Positions 46,165 through 55,691 of a stretch of DNA of 64,000 nt are shown one piece after another (position 1 is the stretch's first letter; each line of letters starts with the position of its first letter). The stretch is taken from the NCBI RefSeq assembly GCF_003111665.1, contig NZ_CP022188.1, positions 3,472,001 to 3,536,000 on the forward strand. Reading direction: 5' to 3'. Origin of the DNA: Parazoarcus communis. GTDB lineage: Bacteria; Pseudomonadota; Gammaproteobacteria; Burkholderiales; Rhodocyclaceae. Made by a program: the position numbers and the translations under genes. A model generated the notes under the pieces. The model was given only the letters and a program-made list of their open reading frames with translations, was not told where the DNA came from and searched no databases.

Positions 46165-47466
46165 ATGAGAGTTGCGGTGCTGGGGGCCGGTGTGGTCGGC
46201 GTTGCGTCGGCCTGGTATCTGGCGCGAGCCGGATTCGAGGTGACGGTGATCGACCGCCAGCCGGACACCGGACTGGAAACGAGCTTCGCCAACGGCGGCC
46301 AGATTGCGGTGTCTCACGCCGAACCGTGGGCGAACCCGTCTACGCCGCTGAAAGCCCTGTCCTGGCTCGGCCGCGAAGATGCGCCCTTGCTCTTTCGTCT
46401 GCGCGCCGATCCGGCCTTGCTTGGCTGGACGCTGCGCTTCCTGCGCGAGTGCCTGCCGGGGCGCACGCGGCAGAACATCCGCCACATTCTGAATCTGGCC
46501 TCGTACAGCCGCCAGTGCCTCGGTAGCCTGCGGCGCGAACTTGCGGGTGAAGGCGGGCTGCACTACGACCATCTGGAGCGCGGGATTCTGCATTTCTATA
46601 CCGATCCTGCCGAGTATCGGGCGGCGGTACATGCGGCTGGCATCATGCGTGAGTTCGGTTGCGACCGAAAACTGCTGAGCGTGGACGAATGCATTGCGCT
46701 CGAACCGGCGCTGGCTTCAAGTTCGTCCGCGCTCGTTGGTGGCGATTACACCCGTGAGGACGAGTCGGGCGATGCCCATGCCTTTACCCGGCAACTGGCA
46801 GCGCATTGTCGGCGGATCGGTGTGCGTTTCATGCTCGGCGACGGGGTCCGGGCGCTTGAGCGCAAAGACGAACGCGTATCCGCGGTGCTCACCGACACCG
46901 GTGAACGCATCGAGGTCGACGCCTGTGTGGTCGCGCTGGGGAGCTACAGCCCGCTCGTGCTGCGCCCGCTCGGACTGCGTATTCCGGTGTATCCCGCCAA
47001 GGGCTATTCAGCAACGCTGGCCCTGGCGCCCGATTCCGTCGCGCCTACCGTCAGTCTCACCGACGACGGCCACAAACTGGTGTTCTCCCGTCTGGGCAAT
47101 CGCCTGCGGGTCGCGGGTACAGCGGAATTCAACGGCTACGACCTGTCGCTCAATCCTGCACGAAGCAATGCCTTGCTCGCGCGCACCCGCAGTCTTTTCC
47201 CCGATCTGCGCGAGACCCGCGAACCCGAACTGTGGTGCGGGCTGCGTCCGGTCACACCGTCCAGTGTGCCGCTGATCGGGCGCACGGCGCTGCCCAATCT
47301 CTGGCTCAACACCGGGCACGGCACGCTGGGCTGGACCATGGCCTGTGGCTCGGGCGCGGCGCTGGCTGATCTGCTGAGCTCACGGGCGCCAGGCCTGGCG
47401 TTCCCGTTTGTCGGGCAGGATGGCAGCGCCCGCGAAACGGCCGGAGAACTGTCGATCCAGCGCTGA
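46165..47466 (+). CDS. D-amino-acid dehydrogenase (DadA-like)
   Basis: The 433-residue FAD protein of the DAO family has MRVAVLGAGVVGVASAWYLA at the start and GLETSFANGGQIAVSHAEPW soon after, as in DadA. The closing motif NTGHGTLGWTMACGSG is at the C-terminus. DadA oxidises D-amino acids to 2-oxo acids and feeds electrons to the respiratory chain. ATG 46165 has GGAG 7 nt upstream; ATG 46162 is also possible. Its place behind the xsc-linked iclR raises the question of an amine or amino-acid substrate linked to sulfonate use; this is a guess. Confidence 0.85.
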   Translation: MRVAVLGAGVVGVASAWYLARAGFEVTVIDRQPDTGLETSFANGGQIAVSHAEPWANPSTPLKALSWLGREDAPLLFRLRADPALLGWTLRFLRECLPGRTRQNIRHILNLASYSRQCLGSLRRELAGEGGLHYDHLERGILHFYTDPAEYRAAVHAAGIMREFGCDRKLLSVDECIALEPALASSSSALVGGDYTREDESGDAHAFTRQLAAHCRRIGVRFMLGDGVRALERKDERVSAVLTDTGERIEVDACVVALGSYSPLVLRPLGLRIPVYPAKGYSATLALAPDSVAPTVSLTDDGHKLVFSRLGNRLRVAGTAEFNGYDLSLNPARSNALLARTRSLFPDLRETREPELWCGLRPVTPSSVPLIGRTALPNLWLNTGHGTLGWTMACGSGAALADLLSSRAPGLAFPFVGQDGSARETAGELSIQR

Positions 47467-47497
47467 GCGCAGGTCCGGTGGCCCGGCGGGAACGGGG

Positions 47498-48037
47498 TCA
47501 TTCGGCTGCGGGCGCATCCCCCTGGGCCGGGAACAGCACGTCGGTATAGCCAAAACGGCTGAAATCACGAACCCGCATCGGGTACAGGGTGCCGATCAGA
47601 TGGTCGCACTCGTGCTGGACAACCCGCGCATGAAACCCGTCCACGCAGCGGTCGAGCGGTGTGCCGTCGGCATCGAAGCCCTGGTAGCGCAGGCGGCGAA
47701 AACGCGGCACGACGCCGCGCAGGCCCGGCACCGACAGGCAGCCCTCCCAGTCCTCATCTTCTTCTGCGCCGAGCGGCGTGAGCACGGGATTGATCAGGAT
47801 GGTGGGCGGAACAGCCGGTGCATCGGGATAGCGCGCGCTGCGCTCGAAACCGAAAATCACCAGCTGCAATCCGACGCCGATCTGGGGCGCTGCGAGGCCG
47901 ACGCCACCGGCCGCGGCCATGGTGTCGAACATGTCGGCAATCAGGGTGTTCAGCTCGCGTGTGCCGAAGGCCTTCACTGGCGCGGCGGGCTGGAGCAGGC
48001 GTGGGTCGCCCATTTTCAGGATGCTGCGGACGGTCAT
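47498..48037 (-). CDS. def: Peptide deformylase
   Basis: The 179-residue metalloenzyme removes the formyl group from N-terminal Met. All three motifs are present: [18 protein letters not shown] and QHECDHL. The cysteine and two histidines bind the metal. It may be a secondary copy, since it is not next to fmt. Confidence 0.95.
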   Translation of the reverse strand: MTVRSILKMGDPRLLQPAAPVKAFGTRELNTLIADMFDTMAAAGGVGLAAPQIGVGLQLVIFGFERSARYPDAPAVPPTILINPVLTPLGAEEDEDWEGCLSVPGLRGVVPRFRRLRYQGFDADGTPLDRCVDGFHARVVQHECDHLIGTLYPMRVRDFSRFGYTDVLFPAQGDAPAAE

Positions 48038-48066
48038 GGCGGTTTACTCGTGGTGGCGGTTATTCG

Positions 48067-48735
48067 TCATGGTGTGCGGGTTTTAGGATGGCTCATCGTT
48101 TCGAGTTCGCGTGCTTCGCCCGCGCTCAGGCTGCGACCCGGCAGCGGGATCAGGCCGGGGACCCTGGCCTGATACCGTGCATAGGCTTCGCCATGAAAGC
48201 GGCGCAGCTTTCGTTCCTCGAACAGCGATCCGATCCAGAGGTAGAGCGATATGAACACGGTGCTCAGCAGTCGCGCCTCGTCCATGTCGCGGGTCCAGAG
48301 AATGACAAGTCCGAGTGCGTACCACGGATGGCGGACGTAGCGGTGCAGCGGCGAGAGGCGAAAGCCACCGAGATCCTCCACGGCATGTTCGCGGCTGCGC
48401 CATTGCGCGAGACCGGTGAAGCTGCCCATGTCGTAATAGCGGCTCGAGATCGCGAAGCCGGCAAGCGCAGCCAGCGCGAGTGCGTTGGCCAGCCAGGCGT
48501 AGATGCCGGTCCATGCCCACAGCAGGGAGCCGGACCAGCTGGTGGTGAGCCATAGCGGCGGGACCAGCAGTACGATGCCGAGCAGGTTGAACAGAATGCG
48601 GTAGGACGGCATCAGCGTGGGCGCATGACGCGCCACCAGGGCCTTGAAGCCAAGCGCGGCAAGCAGCGAGTGGATGGCGCCATAGACGATCCAGCTCAGG
48701 CTCAGAATGATGATCTGCAGCGGGTCCAGGTGCAT
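48067..48735 (-). CDS. Isoprenylcysteine methyltransferase-like membrane protein
   Basis: The 222-residue protein has five to six membrane segments and the PEMT/ICMT/NnrU-type C-terminal signature: HRYVRHPWYALGLVI, then EERKLRRFHGEAYARYQARV. Members methylate lipids or isoprenoid cysteines, but bacterial functions are mostly unknown. It is co-directional with def after 29 nt. Confidence 0.75.
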   Translation of the reverse strand: MHLDPLQIIILSLSWIVYGAIHSLLAALGFKALVARHAPTLMPSYRILFNLLGIVLLVPPLWLTTSWSGSLLWAWTGIYAWLANALALAALAGFAISSRYYDMGSFTGLAQWRSREHAVEDLGGFRLSPLHRYVRHPWYALGLVILWTRDMDEARLLSTVFISLYLWIGSLFEERKLRRFHGEAYARYQARVPGLIPLPGRSLSAGEARELETMSHPKTRTP

Positions 48736-48793
48736 CGGGAAGTAATCGTCCTGTTTCCGGGCCGGTTTTTAGGTCGCAACGTGTGAGCCGGGC

Positions 48794-49708
48794 TCACAGA
48801 GGCGGGGTGCCGTGCTCACTATAACGCGCTGTCTCGGCTTGCAGCCACAGGCGGAACTCGGTGAGCGCCACGCGCTCTGCCTTGCGTTCGGGCACGATCA
48901 GATAATAGGCGCGTTCGCTGCGCGCGCTGTGCGGGCAGGGCATGATCAGCTCGCCAGCATCCAGTTCCTGCCGGATCAGGAAGGGCGGGATCAGCGCCAC
49001 GCCGAGCTGGTGAATCGCGGCCTGCGCCAGCATCGAAAACAGCTCCAGTCGCGGTCCGCTCATGTCCTGCTCGACCCGCATGCCGAGCGACTCGAACCAG
49101 TGGCGCCAGCCGTAGGGGCGCGTGGTCTGCTGCAGCAGGGGCAGGGTGGAGATCTCCGCCGCGCTCATCACCCGCTTCACGCCTTTCAGCTTGGGGCTGC
49201 ACACCGGCACCGGATTCTCGTGCATCAGAAAGTGGGCCTCGGTACCCGGCCATCCGGCGTCGCCAAAGTAGATTGCGGCGTCAAACTCAGTTTCGTCGAA
49301 GAGGAAGGGGCGCGTGCGTGTGCTCATGTTGACGGTACTGTCGGGGTGGCGGGCGAGGAAGTCCGGCAGCCGCGGCAGGAGCCAGCGTGTGGCAAAGGTC
49401 GGCACCACCGCAAGCTCCAGCTTGGCGCCGCGTCCGTGGTGCGACATCACCGACAGCGTGTCGCGTTCGACCGCGTCGAGCCGGGCCGAAATCTGCCGGC
49501 TGTAACTCTCTCCGGCCTCGGTCAGACGCACGCCGCGTCGCGTGCGGCGGAACAGGCTGACGCCGAGGAAGTCTTCCAGAGATGCAATCTGACGGCAAAC
49601 TGCACTTTGTGTCAGGGCCAGTTCATCGGCCGCGAGGGTAAAGCTTTCGTGCCGTGCCGAGGCGTCAAACGCTAGCAAGGCGGCGGTGCTGGGGATTTTT
49701 CTGCGCAT
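48794..49708 (-). CDS. LysR-family regulator of the glutaryl-CoA genes (GcdR/GcvA type)
   Basis: The 304-residue protein has an N-terminal helix-turn-helix (SFTLAADELALTQSAVCRQIASLE) and a C-terminal substrate-binding domain of the GcvA subgroup. It is divergent from gcdH with a 183-bp spacer, the usual LysR arrangement. A glutaryl-CoA or glutarate effector is inferred from context. Confidence 0.85.
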   Translation of the reverse strand: MRRKIPSTAALLAFDASARHESFTLAADELALTQSAVCRQIASLEDFLGVSLFRRTRRGVRLTEAGESYSRQISARLDAVERDTLSVMSHHGRGAKLELAVVPTFATRWLLPRLPDFLARHPDSTVNMSTRTRPFLFDETEFDAAIYFGDAGWPGTEAHFLMHENPVPVCSPKLKGVKRVMSAAEISTLPLLQQTTRPYGWRHWFESLGMRVEQDMSGPRLELFSMLAQAAIHQLGVALIPPFLIRQELDAGELIMPCPHSARSERAYYLIVPERKAERVALTEFRLWLQAETARYSEHGTPPL

Positions 49709-49891
49709 GGGCGATCTCTTTCCGGCTTCCCGTGTTGAACCCGAGCCGGAATTACGGAATGAGTAAAACGCACAGCTTACTTCGAAATAGTCGTTTGCCG
49801 ACAGCGTCCGGGAAGCCTAGTATCAATTCACCGGGCGGGGCAGACGATGCTGCCGCCAATAAACCACCAAGATTCGTTCAAGGAGATCCAC

Positions 49892-51079
49892 ATGGCTGCA
49901 GGCAAAACCGCGTTCGACTGGGCTGACCCCTTCTTTCTGGATGGTCAGCTGACCGAAACCGAACGTCTGGTGCGCGACGCTGCGCGTGCCTACTGCCAGG
50001 AAAAGCTGCTGCCGCGTGTGCAGGAAGCCTTCCGCCACGAGAAGACCGACCGCGAGATCTTCAACGAGATGGGCGAACTTGGCCTGCTCGGGCCGACCAT
50101 CCCGGAAGAGTACGGTGGCGCCGGCATGAACTACGTGTGCTACGGCCTGATCGCGCGTGAAGTTGAGCGTGTGGATTCCGGCTACCGCTCGATGATGAGC
50201 GTGCAGAGCTCGCTGGTGATGGTGCCGATCAACGAATTCGGCAACGAAGCCACCAAGAAGAAATACCTGCCCAAGCTCGCCACCGGCGAATGGGTGGGCT
50301 GTTTCGGTCTGACCGAACCCAACCACGGCTCGGACCCCGGCAGCATGGTCACCCGTGCGCGCAAGGTCGACGGCGGTTACAGCCTGTCGGGCTCCAAGAT
50401 GTGGATCACCAACAGCCCGATCGCTGATGTGTTCGTGGTGTGGGCCAAGGACGACGAAGGCCAGATCCGCGGCTTCGTGCTGGAGAAGGGCTGGAAGGGT
50501 CTGTCCGCACCCGCGATCCACGGCAAGGTTGGCCTGCGTGCCTCGATCACCGGCGAAATCGTGATGGACGAAGTGTTCTGCCCGGAGGAAAACGCCTTCC
50601 CGACGGTGCGCGGCCTGAAAGGCCCCTTCACCTGCCTGAACTCGGCCCGTTACGGCATCGCCTGGGGCGCGCTCGGTGCGGCGGAAGCCTGCTACGAAAC
50701 CGCGCGTCAATACACGATGGACCGCAATCAGTTCGGTCGTCCGCTTGCCGCGAACCAGCTGGTGCAGAAGAAGCTCGCCGACATGCTCACCGAGATCACG
50801 CTGGGGCTGCAGAGCTGCCTGCGTGTTGGCCATCTGAAAGACGAAGGCAACGCGGCGGTCGAGATCACGTCGATCATCAAACGCAACAGTTGCGGCAAGT
50901 CGCTGGACATCGCCCGCATGGCGCGCGACATGCTCGGCGGCAACGGCATTTCGGACGAGTTCTGCGTGGCACGCCACCTGGTGAACCTGGAAGTGGTGAA
51001 CACCTACGAAGGCACGCACGACGTGCATGCGCTGATCCTCGGCCGCGCCATCACCGGCATCGCTGCGTTCAGCAACTGA
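49892..51079 (+). CDS. gcdH: Glutaryl-CoA dehydrogenase
   Basis: The 395-residue acyl-CoA dehydrogenase oxidises and decarboxylates glutaryl-CoA to crotonyl-CoA (lysine, tryptophan and benzoate breakdown). FAD- and substrate-binding segments are [16 protein letters not shown] and [13 protein letters not shown]. The catalytic Glu is in [15 protein letters not shown] near the C-terminus. The Arg-containing [10 protein letters not shown] segment is typical of GcdH. AAGGAG precedes ATG 49892; a longer frame from 49847 adds nothing recognisable. Confidence 0.93.
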   Translation: MAAGKTAFDWADPFFLDGQLTETERLVRDAARAYCQEKLLPRVQEAFRHEKTDREIFNEMGELGLLGPTIPEEYGGAGMNYVCYGLIAREVERVDSGYRSMMSVQSSLVMVPINEFGNEATKKKYLPKLATGEWVGCFGLTEPNHGSDPGSMVTRARKVDGGYSLSGSKMWITNSPIADVFVVWAKDDEGQIRGFVLEKGWKGLSAPAIHGKVGLRASITGEIVMDEVFCPEENAFPTVRGLKGPFTCLNSARYGIAWGALGAAEACYETARQYTMDRNQFGRPLAANQLVQKKLADMLTEITLGLQSCLRVGHLKDEGNAAVEITSIIKRNSCGKSLDIARMARDMLGGNGISDEFCVARHLVNLEVVNTYEGTHDVHALILGRAITGIAAFSN

Positions 51080-51080
51080 T

Positions 51081-52301
51081 ATGGGCGCCCTCTCGCACAT
51101 TCGCGTTCTCGATCTGTCGCGCATTCTGGCCGGCCCCTGGGCCGGGCAGATGCTGGCAGACCTGGGAGCAGACGTGATCAAGGTCGAGCGTCCGGGTGCG
51201 GGTGACGATACCCGCAGCTGGGGGCCGCCGTACCTCAAGGATGAGGCCGGCGAGAACACGTCGGTGGCGGCCTACTACCTGTGCGCCAACCGCAACAAGC
51301 GCTCGATCACCATCGACATCACCTGTGCCGAGGGTCAGGCGCTGGTGAAAAAGTTGGCGGCCGAGTCCGATGTGGTGATCGAGAACTTCAAGCTTGGCGG
51401 GCTGGCCCAGTACGGGCTGGACTACGCCTCGCTGAAGGTGGTAAATCCGCGTCTGGTGTATTGCTCAATCACCGGCTTCGGTCAGGATGGACCCTACGCA
51501 CCGCGTGCGGGGTACGACTTCCTGATCCAGGGCCTGGGTGGTCTGATGAGCCTCACCGGGCATCCGGATGGCGAAGAGGGTGGTGGTCCGATGAAGGTCG
51601 GTGTGGCGCTGACCGATATCCTTACCGGGCTGTACGCGACCAACGCGATCCAGGCAGCGCTGGCCTGGCGCGAGCGCAGCGGTGAAGGCCAGTTCATCGA
51701 CATGGCCTTGCTTGACGTGCAGGTGGCCTGCCTTGCCAATCAGGCAATGAACTACCTGACCACCGGTCAGAATCCGAAACGTCTTGGCAATGCGCATCCG
51801 AACATCGTGCCCTATCAGGATTTTCCCACTGCGGATGGCTACATGATTCTCGCCATCGGCAATGACGGACAGTTTGCCCGTTTCTGCGCCGAGGCCGGTC
51901 AGCCCGAGCTTGCCGCCGATGCGCGATATGCAAGCAACAGGGCGCGCGTCGAGAACCGGGCGAGCCTGATTCCTGCCCTCAAACGGCTGACCATCGAGCG
52001 CAGCACCGCAGACTGGATTGCAGCACTCGAGGCAAAAGCGGTACCCTGCGGGCCGATCAACACCCTTGCGGACGTGTTTGCCGATCCTCAGGTGCAGGCA
52101 CGCGGACTCAAGGTCGATATGCCGCATCCGGTCGCTGGATCAGTGGCGCTGGTGGCAAATCCGATGCGTTTTTCGGCGACGCCGGTCGAGTATCGCTCGG
52201 CACCGCCCGCACTCGGTGAGCATACTGGGCAGATCCTGCAGGAGACGCTCGGACTGGCCAGCGCAGAAATCGACAGTTTGCGCAGGGCCGGCGTCATCTG
52301 A
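51081..52301 (+). CDS. Class III CoA transferase (CaiB/BaiF family), probable glutarate CoA transferase
   Basis: The 406-residue protein starts 1 nt after gcdH ends. Family features are LDLSRILAGPWAGQMLADLGADVIKVERP, the catalytic Asp in IDMALLDVQ and CGPINTLADVFADPQVQARG. Next to gcdH it most likely moves CoA from succinyl-CoA to glutarate, as SUGCT does. The exact pair of acyl groups cannot be read from the sequence. Confidence 0.88.
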   Translation: MGALSHIRVLDLSRILAGPWAGQMLADLGADVIKVERPGAGDDTRSWGPPYLKDEAGENTSVAAYYLCANRNKRSITIDITCAEGQALVKKLAAESDVVIENFKLGGLAQYGLDYASLKVVNPRLVYCSITGFGQDGPYAPRAGYDFLIQGLGGLMSLTGHPDGEEGGGPMKVGVALTDILTGLYATNAIQAALAWRERSGEGQFIDMALLDVQVACLANQAMNYLTTGQNPKRLGNAHPNIVPYQDFPTADGYMILAIGNDGQFARFCAEAGQPELAADARYASNRARVENRASLIPALKRLTIERSTADWIAALEAKAVPCGPINTLADVFADPQVQARGLKVDMPHPVAGSVALVANPMRFSATPVEYRSAPPALGEHTGQILQETLGLASAEIDSLRRAGVI

Positions 52302-52424
52302 CATCGACCGCAAAGGTCTTGCTGATCGTCGCTTATCACGGTCGCCTGGCGCAACGGGACAACCCTGTCTGCGCCAGGCTGTTTTGTACGAAGACCTGTT
52401 CAACAAGAACGATGGAGATTGAGT

Positions 52425-53174
52425 ATGAAGATTCTGGTCCCGGTCAAACGCGTTGTTGATTACAACGTAAAGGTCCGCGTCAAGGCGGACGGTAGCGGTG
52501 TGGACATCGCCAACGTCAAGATGAGCATGAACCCGTTCGACGAGATCGCGGTTGAAGAGGCGGTGCGTCTGAAAGAAGCCGGCGTGGCCACCGAAGTGGT
52601 GGTGGTGTCGTGCGGCGTGACGGCATGTCAGGAAACAGTGCGCGCTGCGATGGCCATTGGTGCGGACCGCGGCATTCTGGTCGAGACCGATGTCGAGTTG
52701 CAGCCGCTGGCCGTGGCCAAGCTGCTCAAGGCCGTGTGCGACAAGGAAGGCCCGACGCTGGTGATCTGCGGCAAGCAGGCGATCGACGACGACGCCAACC
52801 AGACCGGTCAGATGCTGGCGGCGCTCAATGGCTGGCCGCAGGCCACGTTTGCCTCCAAGCTGACGCTGGCCGACGGCAAGGCCAACGTGATGCGGGAAAT
52901 CGACGGCGGCCTGGAGACCCTGGCGATCTCGCTGCCGGCGGTGGTGACCACCGACCTGCGCCTGAACGAGCCGCGCTACGCCACGCTGCCCAACATCATG
53001 AAGGCCAAGAAGAAGCCGCTCGAGACGGTGAAGCCGGCCGACCTCGGCGTGGATGTGGCCCCGCGCCTCACCACGCTCAAGGTCTCCGAGCCGCCCAAGC
53101 GCAGCGCCGGTGTGCGCGTGGCCGACGTGGCCCAGCTGGTCGAGAAACTCAAGAACGAAGCGAAGGTGATCTGA
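52425..53174 (+). CDS. etfB: Electron transfer flavoprotein beta subunit
   Basis: The 249-residue protein ([18 protein letters not shown] start) has the ETF beta signature [11 protein letters not shown] and the AMP/FAD-binding [17 protein letters not shown]. With EtfA it accepts electrons from acyl-CoA dehydrogenases such as GcdH and passes them to ETF:quinone oxidoreductase. ATG 52425 has GGAG upstream. Confidence 0.96.
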   Translation: MKILVPVKRVVDYNVKVRVKADGSGVDIANVKMSMNPFDEIAVEEAVRLKEAGVATEVVVVSCGVTACQETVRAAMAIGADRGILVETDVELQPLAVAKLLKAVCDKEGPTLVICGKQAIDDDANQTGQMLAALNGWPQATFASKLTLADGKANVMREIDGGLETLAISLPAVVTTDLRLNEPRYATLPNIMKAKKKPLETVKPADLGVDVAPRLTTLKVSEPPKRSAGVRVADVAQLVEKLKNEAKVI

Positions 53175-53175
53175 C

Positions 53176-54105
53176 ATGTCCATTCTTGTAATTGCCGAAC
53201 ACGACAATCAGGCCATCAAGGCAGCCACCCTCAACACCGTCACCGCCGCCGCAGCGCTTGGCAGCGACGTGCACGTGCTGGTCGCCGGCAGTGCCTGCGG
53301 TGCAGCGGCCGAAGCCGCGGCGAAGATCGCGGGTGTGGCCAAGGTGCTGGTGGCCGACGCCGCCCACCTTGAAGCACAGACCGCCGAGAACGTTGCCGAA
53401 CTGGTGAAGGGTCTGGCCTCGGGCTACAGCCACATCCTGGTGCCGGCCAGCAGCGCGGGCAAGAACATGCTGCCGCGCGTGGCGGCACAGCTGGACGTGG
53501 CCCAGATCAGCGACATCGTCGCCATCGAAGATGCCGACACCTTCGTGCGCCCGATCTACGCCGGCAACGCGCTGGCCACGGTCAAGAGTGCGGACGCGAT
53601 CAAGCTCATCACGGTACGCACCACCGCGTTTGAAGCGGCGGGCGAGGGCGGTGCTGCCGCCATCGAAGCCGTTACCGCGCCGGCCGACCTCGGACTGGCC
53701 ACGCTGGTGAGCCGCGAGATCGTCAAGAGCGCCCGCCCCGAACTGGGCGCGGCCAAGATCATCGTCTCCGGTGGTCGCGGTGTGGGCAGCGGCGAGAACT
53801 ACCACGCCATGCTCGAGCCGCTGGCCGACAAGCTCGGTGCCGCCCTCGGCGCCAGCCGTGCCGCGGTCGACGCCGGTTACGTGCCCAACGACTACCAGGT
53901 CGGTCAGACCGGTAAGATCGTCGCCCCGCAGCTCTACATCGCGGTGGGCATCTCGGGTGCGATCCAGCACCTGGCCGGGATGAAGGACTCCAAGGTGATC
54001 GTGGCGATCAACAAGGATCCGGAAGCGCCGATCTTCCAGGTTGCCGATTACGGTCTGGTGGGCGATCTGTTCAGCGTCATTCCTGAGCTGACGAACGCCG
54101 TTTAA
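53176..54105 (+). CDS. etfA: Electron transfer flavoprotein alpha subunit
   Basis: The 309-residue protein begins 1 nt after etfB. The C-terminal FAD domain has [55 protein letters not shown] and [12 protein letters not shown], all typical of EtfA. A strong terminator follows. Confidence 0.97.
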   Translation: MSILVIAEHDNQAIKAATLNTVTAAAALGSDVHVLVAGSACGAAAEAAAKIAGVAKVLVADAAHLEAQTAENVAELVKGLASGYSHILVPASSAGKNMLPRVAAQLDVAQISDIVAIEDADTFVRPIYAGNALATVKSADAIKLITVRTTAFEAAGEGGAAAIEAVTAPADLGLATLVSREIVKSARPELGAAKIIVSGGRGVGSGENYHAMLEPLADKLGAALGASRAAVDAGYVPNDYQVGQTGKIVAPQLYIAVGISGAIQHLAGMKDSKVIVAINKDPEAPIFQVADYGLVGDLFSVIPELTNAV

Positions 54106-54165
54106 GACGCTTCAACCCCCTTCGGCGGGCAAGCCTCCCTCCCTCTCCCGCTTGCTCGCTGTGTT

Positions 54166-54213
54166 GCGCGTCGGCCCTGACCGGTTTCCGGTCGGCGCCG
54201 ACGCGTTTTTTTT
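54166..54213 (+). terminator. Rho-independent terminator after etfA
   Basis: A long GC stem (GCGTCGG...CCGG paired with CCGG...CCGACGC, 54168-54203) is followed by a run of eight T. Confidence 0.92.
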
Positions 54214-54368
54214 CTGTTGAATCGGTGCGCGTTTGCAAAAGGATCATGGTCGTCGCCGTTGCACAGGACGCATGACCGATGCTCTCAAAATGTCGGAAAA
54301 TCTTACACAAGGTATTCCGGCATGTTTAAGGATCGATTCATCTATCTGAAATATATTGTTTTAAATAT

Positions 54369-54386
54369 TTGGTTCGAATATTGCTT
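54369..54386 (+). promoter_or_regulatory. Sigma-54 promoter of the PEP-CTERM SGNH hydrolase
   Basis: TTGG TTCGAATATT GC TT: GG (54371-54372) and GC (54383-54384) are exactly 10 nt apart and the -12 element is TTGCTT, close to the consensus. It lies about 60 nt upstream of the ATG 54444, after an AT-rich stretch. Confidence 0.65.
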
Positions 54387-54443
54387 GCGTCGGGCTGTCG
54401 GTTCCAGCGGGTCTTTCACCATATTGAAAGGGAATGCGCAATC

Positions 54444-55457
54444 ATGCTCCGTCGCCTTGTCGCAGCCGTTGTACTCATGTCAGCGTTTCAGGCACCTGTC
54501 CTTGCCGCTTACTCCTCCATGTATGTGTTCGGCGACAGCCTCGCCGACAGTGGCAACTTCTGGCGACTTGCCGGCGGTGTATGGCCACCTTCGCCCCCAT
54601 ATGCGCAACAGTTTTCAAACGGGCCGGTTGCGCCCCAGTATCTCGCGGCCCGGTTGGGTGTCCCGCTTCTGCCGTCGTCCATGGGCGGGACAAATTATGC
54701 TGTGGGAGGCGCGACGACGGGTGCGCTGAATTACGGTTATGAAACGCGGGGGGCTTTGCCCCTGCCGAGCACACTGGAAATGACAGGTGTTCAGAAACAG
54801 ATCGAGGCTTTTGCTGCTAGCGGAACAGTCTTTGATCGAGACAGTTCCCTGTTCATGCTCTGGGCGGGCGCAAACGATATTTTTCTCGCCCTTGGGACCG
54901 GAGGGGATCCGCTCGGCGCGGCTTCGAACGCCGTATCCAATTTGATTGGATCGGTCGGGGCATTGGCTTCGATCGGGGTGCGCAACCTCCTGGTTCCGAA
55001 TATGCCCAATCTTGGAGAGACGCCATTTGGTCTGGCGCTGCCGGAGGGTGATCGTCTTGCACTGAGTGCGCTCTCTGCCGGATTCAACCAGGCGCTTGCG
55101 GCGGCCTTGGGCAGCGTACGTACGGCAATTCTCCCCAGTGTTCCCGACTTCAATCTTGTTGAGTTCGACACTGCACAGCTATTGCACGACGTGATCGAGG
55201 ACCCCGCGAAGTTCGGACTTCTTAACGCGACGGAGCCGTGCTTCGATCCAAACGATCCGACCAATCTGGGGAACGTTATTGCAGGATGCCCCGGATTCCT
55301 TTTCTTTGACCCTGTCCACCCGACGACTGCAGCTCACCAGATTCTCGGGGCCAGATTCCATGCAGCCGTCCCTGAGCCCGGGACGCTGTTCTTGATCACG
55401 ATTGCGATGCTTTCATTGGCGCTGGCGCGTGTTCGCCGCACGCAATGCCGATGCTGA
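54444..55457 (+). CDS. PEP-CTERM SGNH/GDSL hydrolase
   Basis: The 337-residue exported esterase-type enzyme has a signal peptide (MLRRLVAAVVLMSAFQAPVLA). The block I nucleophile is in FGDSLADSGN, then come GGTNYAVGGAT, WAGANDIF and the Asp/His pair in FDPVHPTTAAH. The C-terminus has VPEPGTLFLITIAM and a basic tail, a PEP-CTERM sorting signal. It probably acts on surface polysaccharide esters or lipids. ATG 54444 gives the clean signal peptide; the frame is open upstream to 54369. Confidence 0.88.
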   Translation: MLRRLVAAVVLMSAFQAPVLAAYSSMYVFGDSLADSGNFWRLAGGVWPPSPPYAQQFSNGPVAPQYLAARLGVPLLPSSMGGTNYAVGGATTGALNYGYETRGALPLPSTLEMTGVQKQIEAFAASGTVFDRDSSLFMLWAGANDIFLALGTGGDPLGAASNAVSNLIGSVGALASIGVRNLLVPNMPNLGETPFGLALPEGDRLALSALSAGFNQALAAALGSVRTAILPSVPDFNLVEFDTAQLLHDVIEDPAKFGLLNATEPCFDPNDPTNLGNVIAGCPGFLFFDPVHPTTAAHQILGARFHAAVPEPGTLFLITIAMLSLALARVRRTQCRC

Positions 55458-55691
55458 GGCGAGACCTCGTCGGTTGATCGAAACCTTATCTCCAGGGGCG
55501 GGCGTTGGGAAGATTTCATCCTTCGCGCTGTTTGCTTTACGTGACCTGACCTGACCGGGAAGGTTTTCCCCGCGCCATCCTGCTGTGGATCTCCACAGGC
55601 GCGCGGCTGAGTGCTTTAACGCTAAAGTTATGTCCCACGTGGTCGTTAGCAGACTACGCGAAAAATAACAGAGCACTCAGGAGACCAGATT

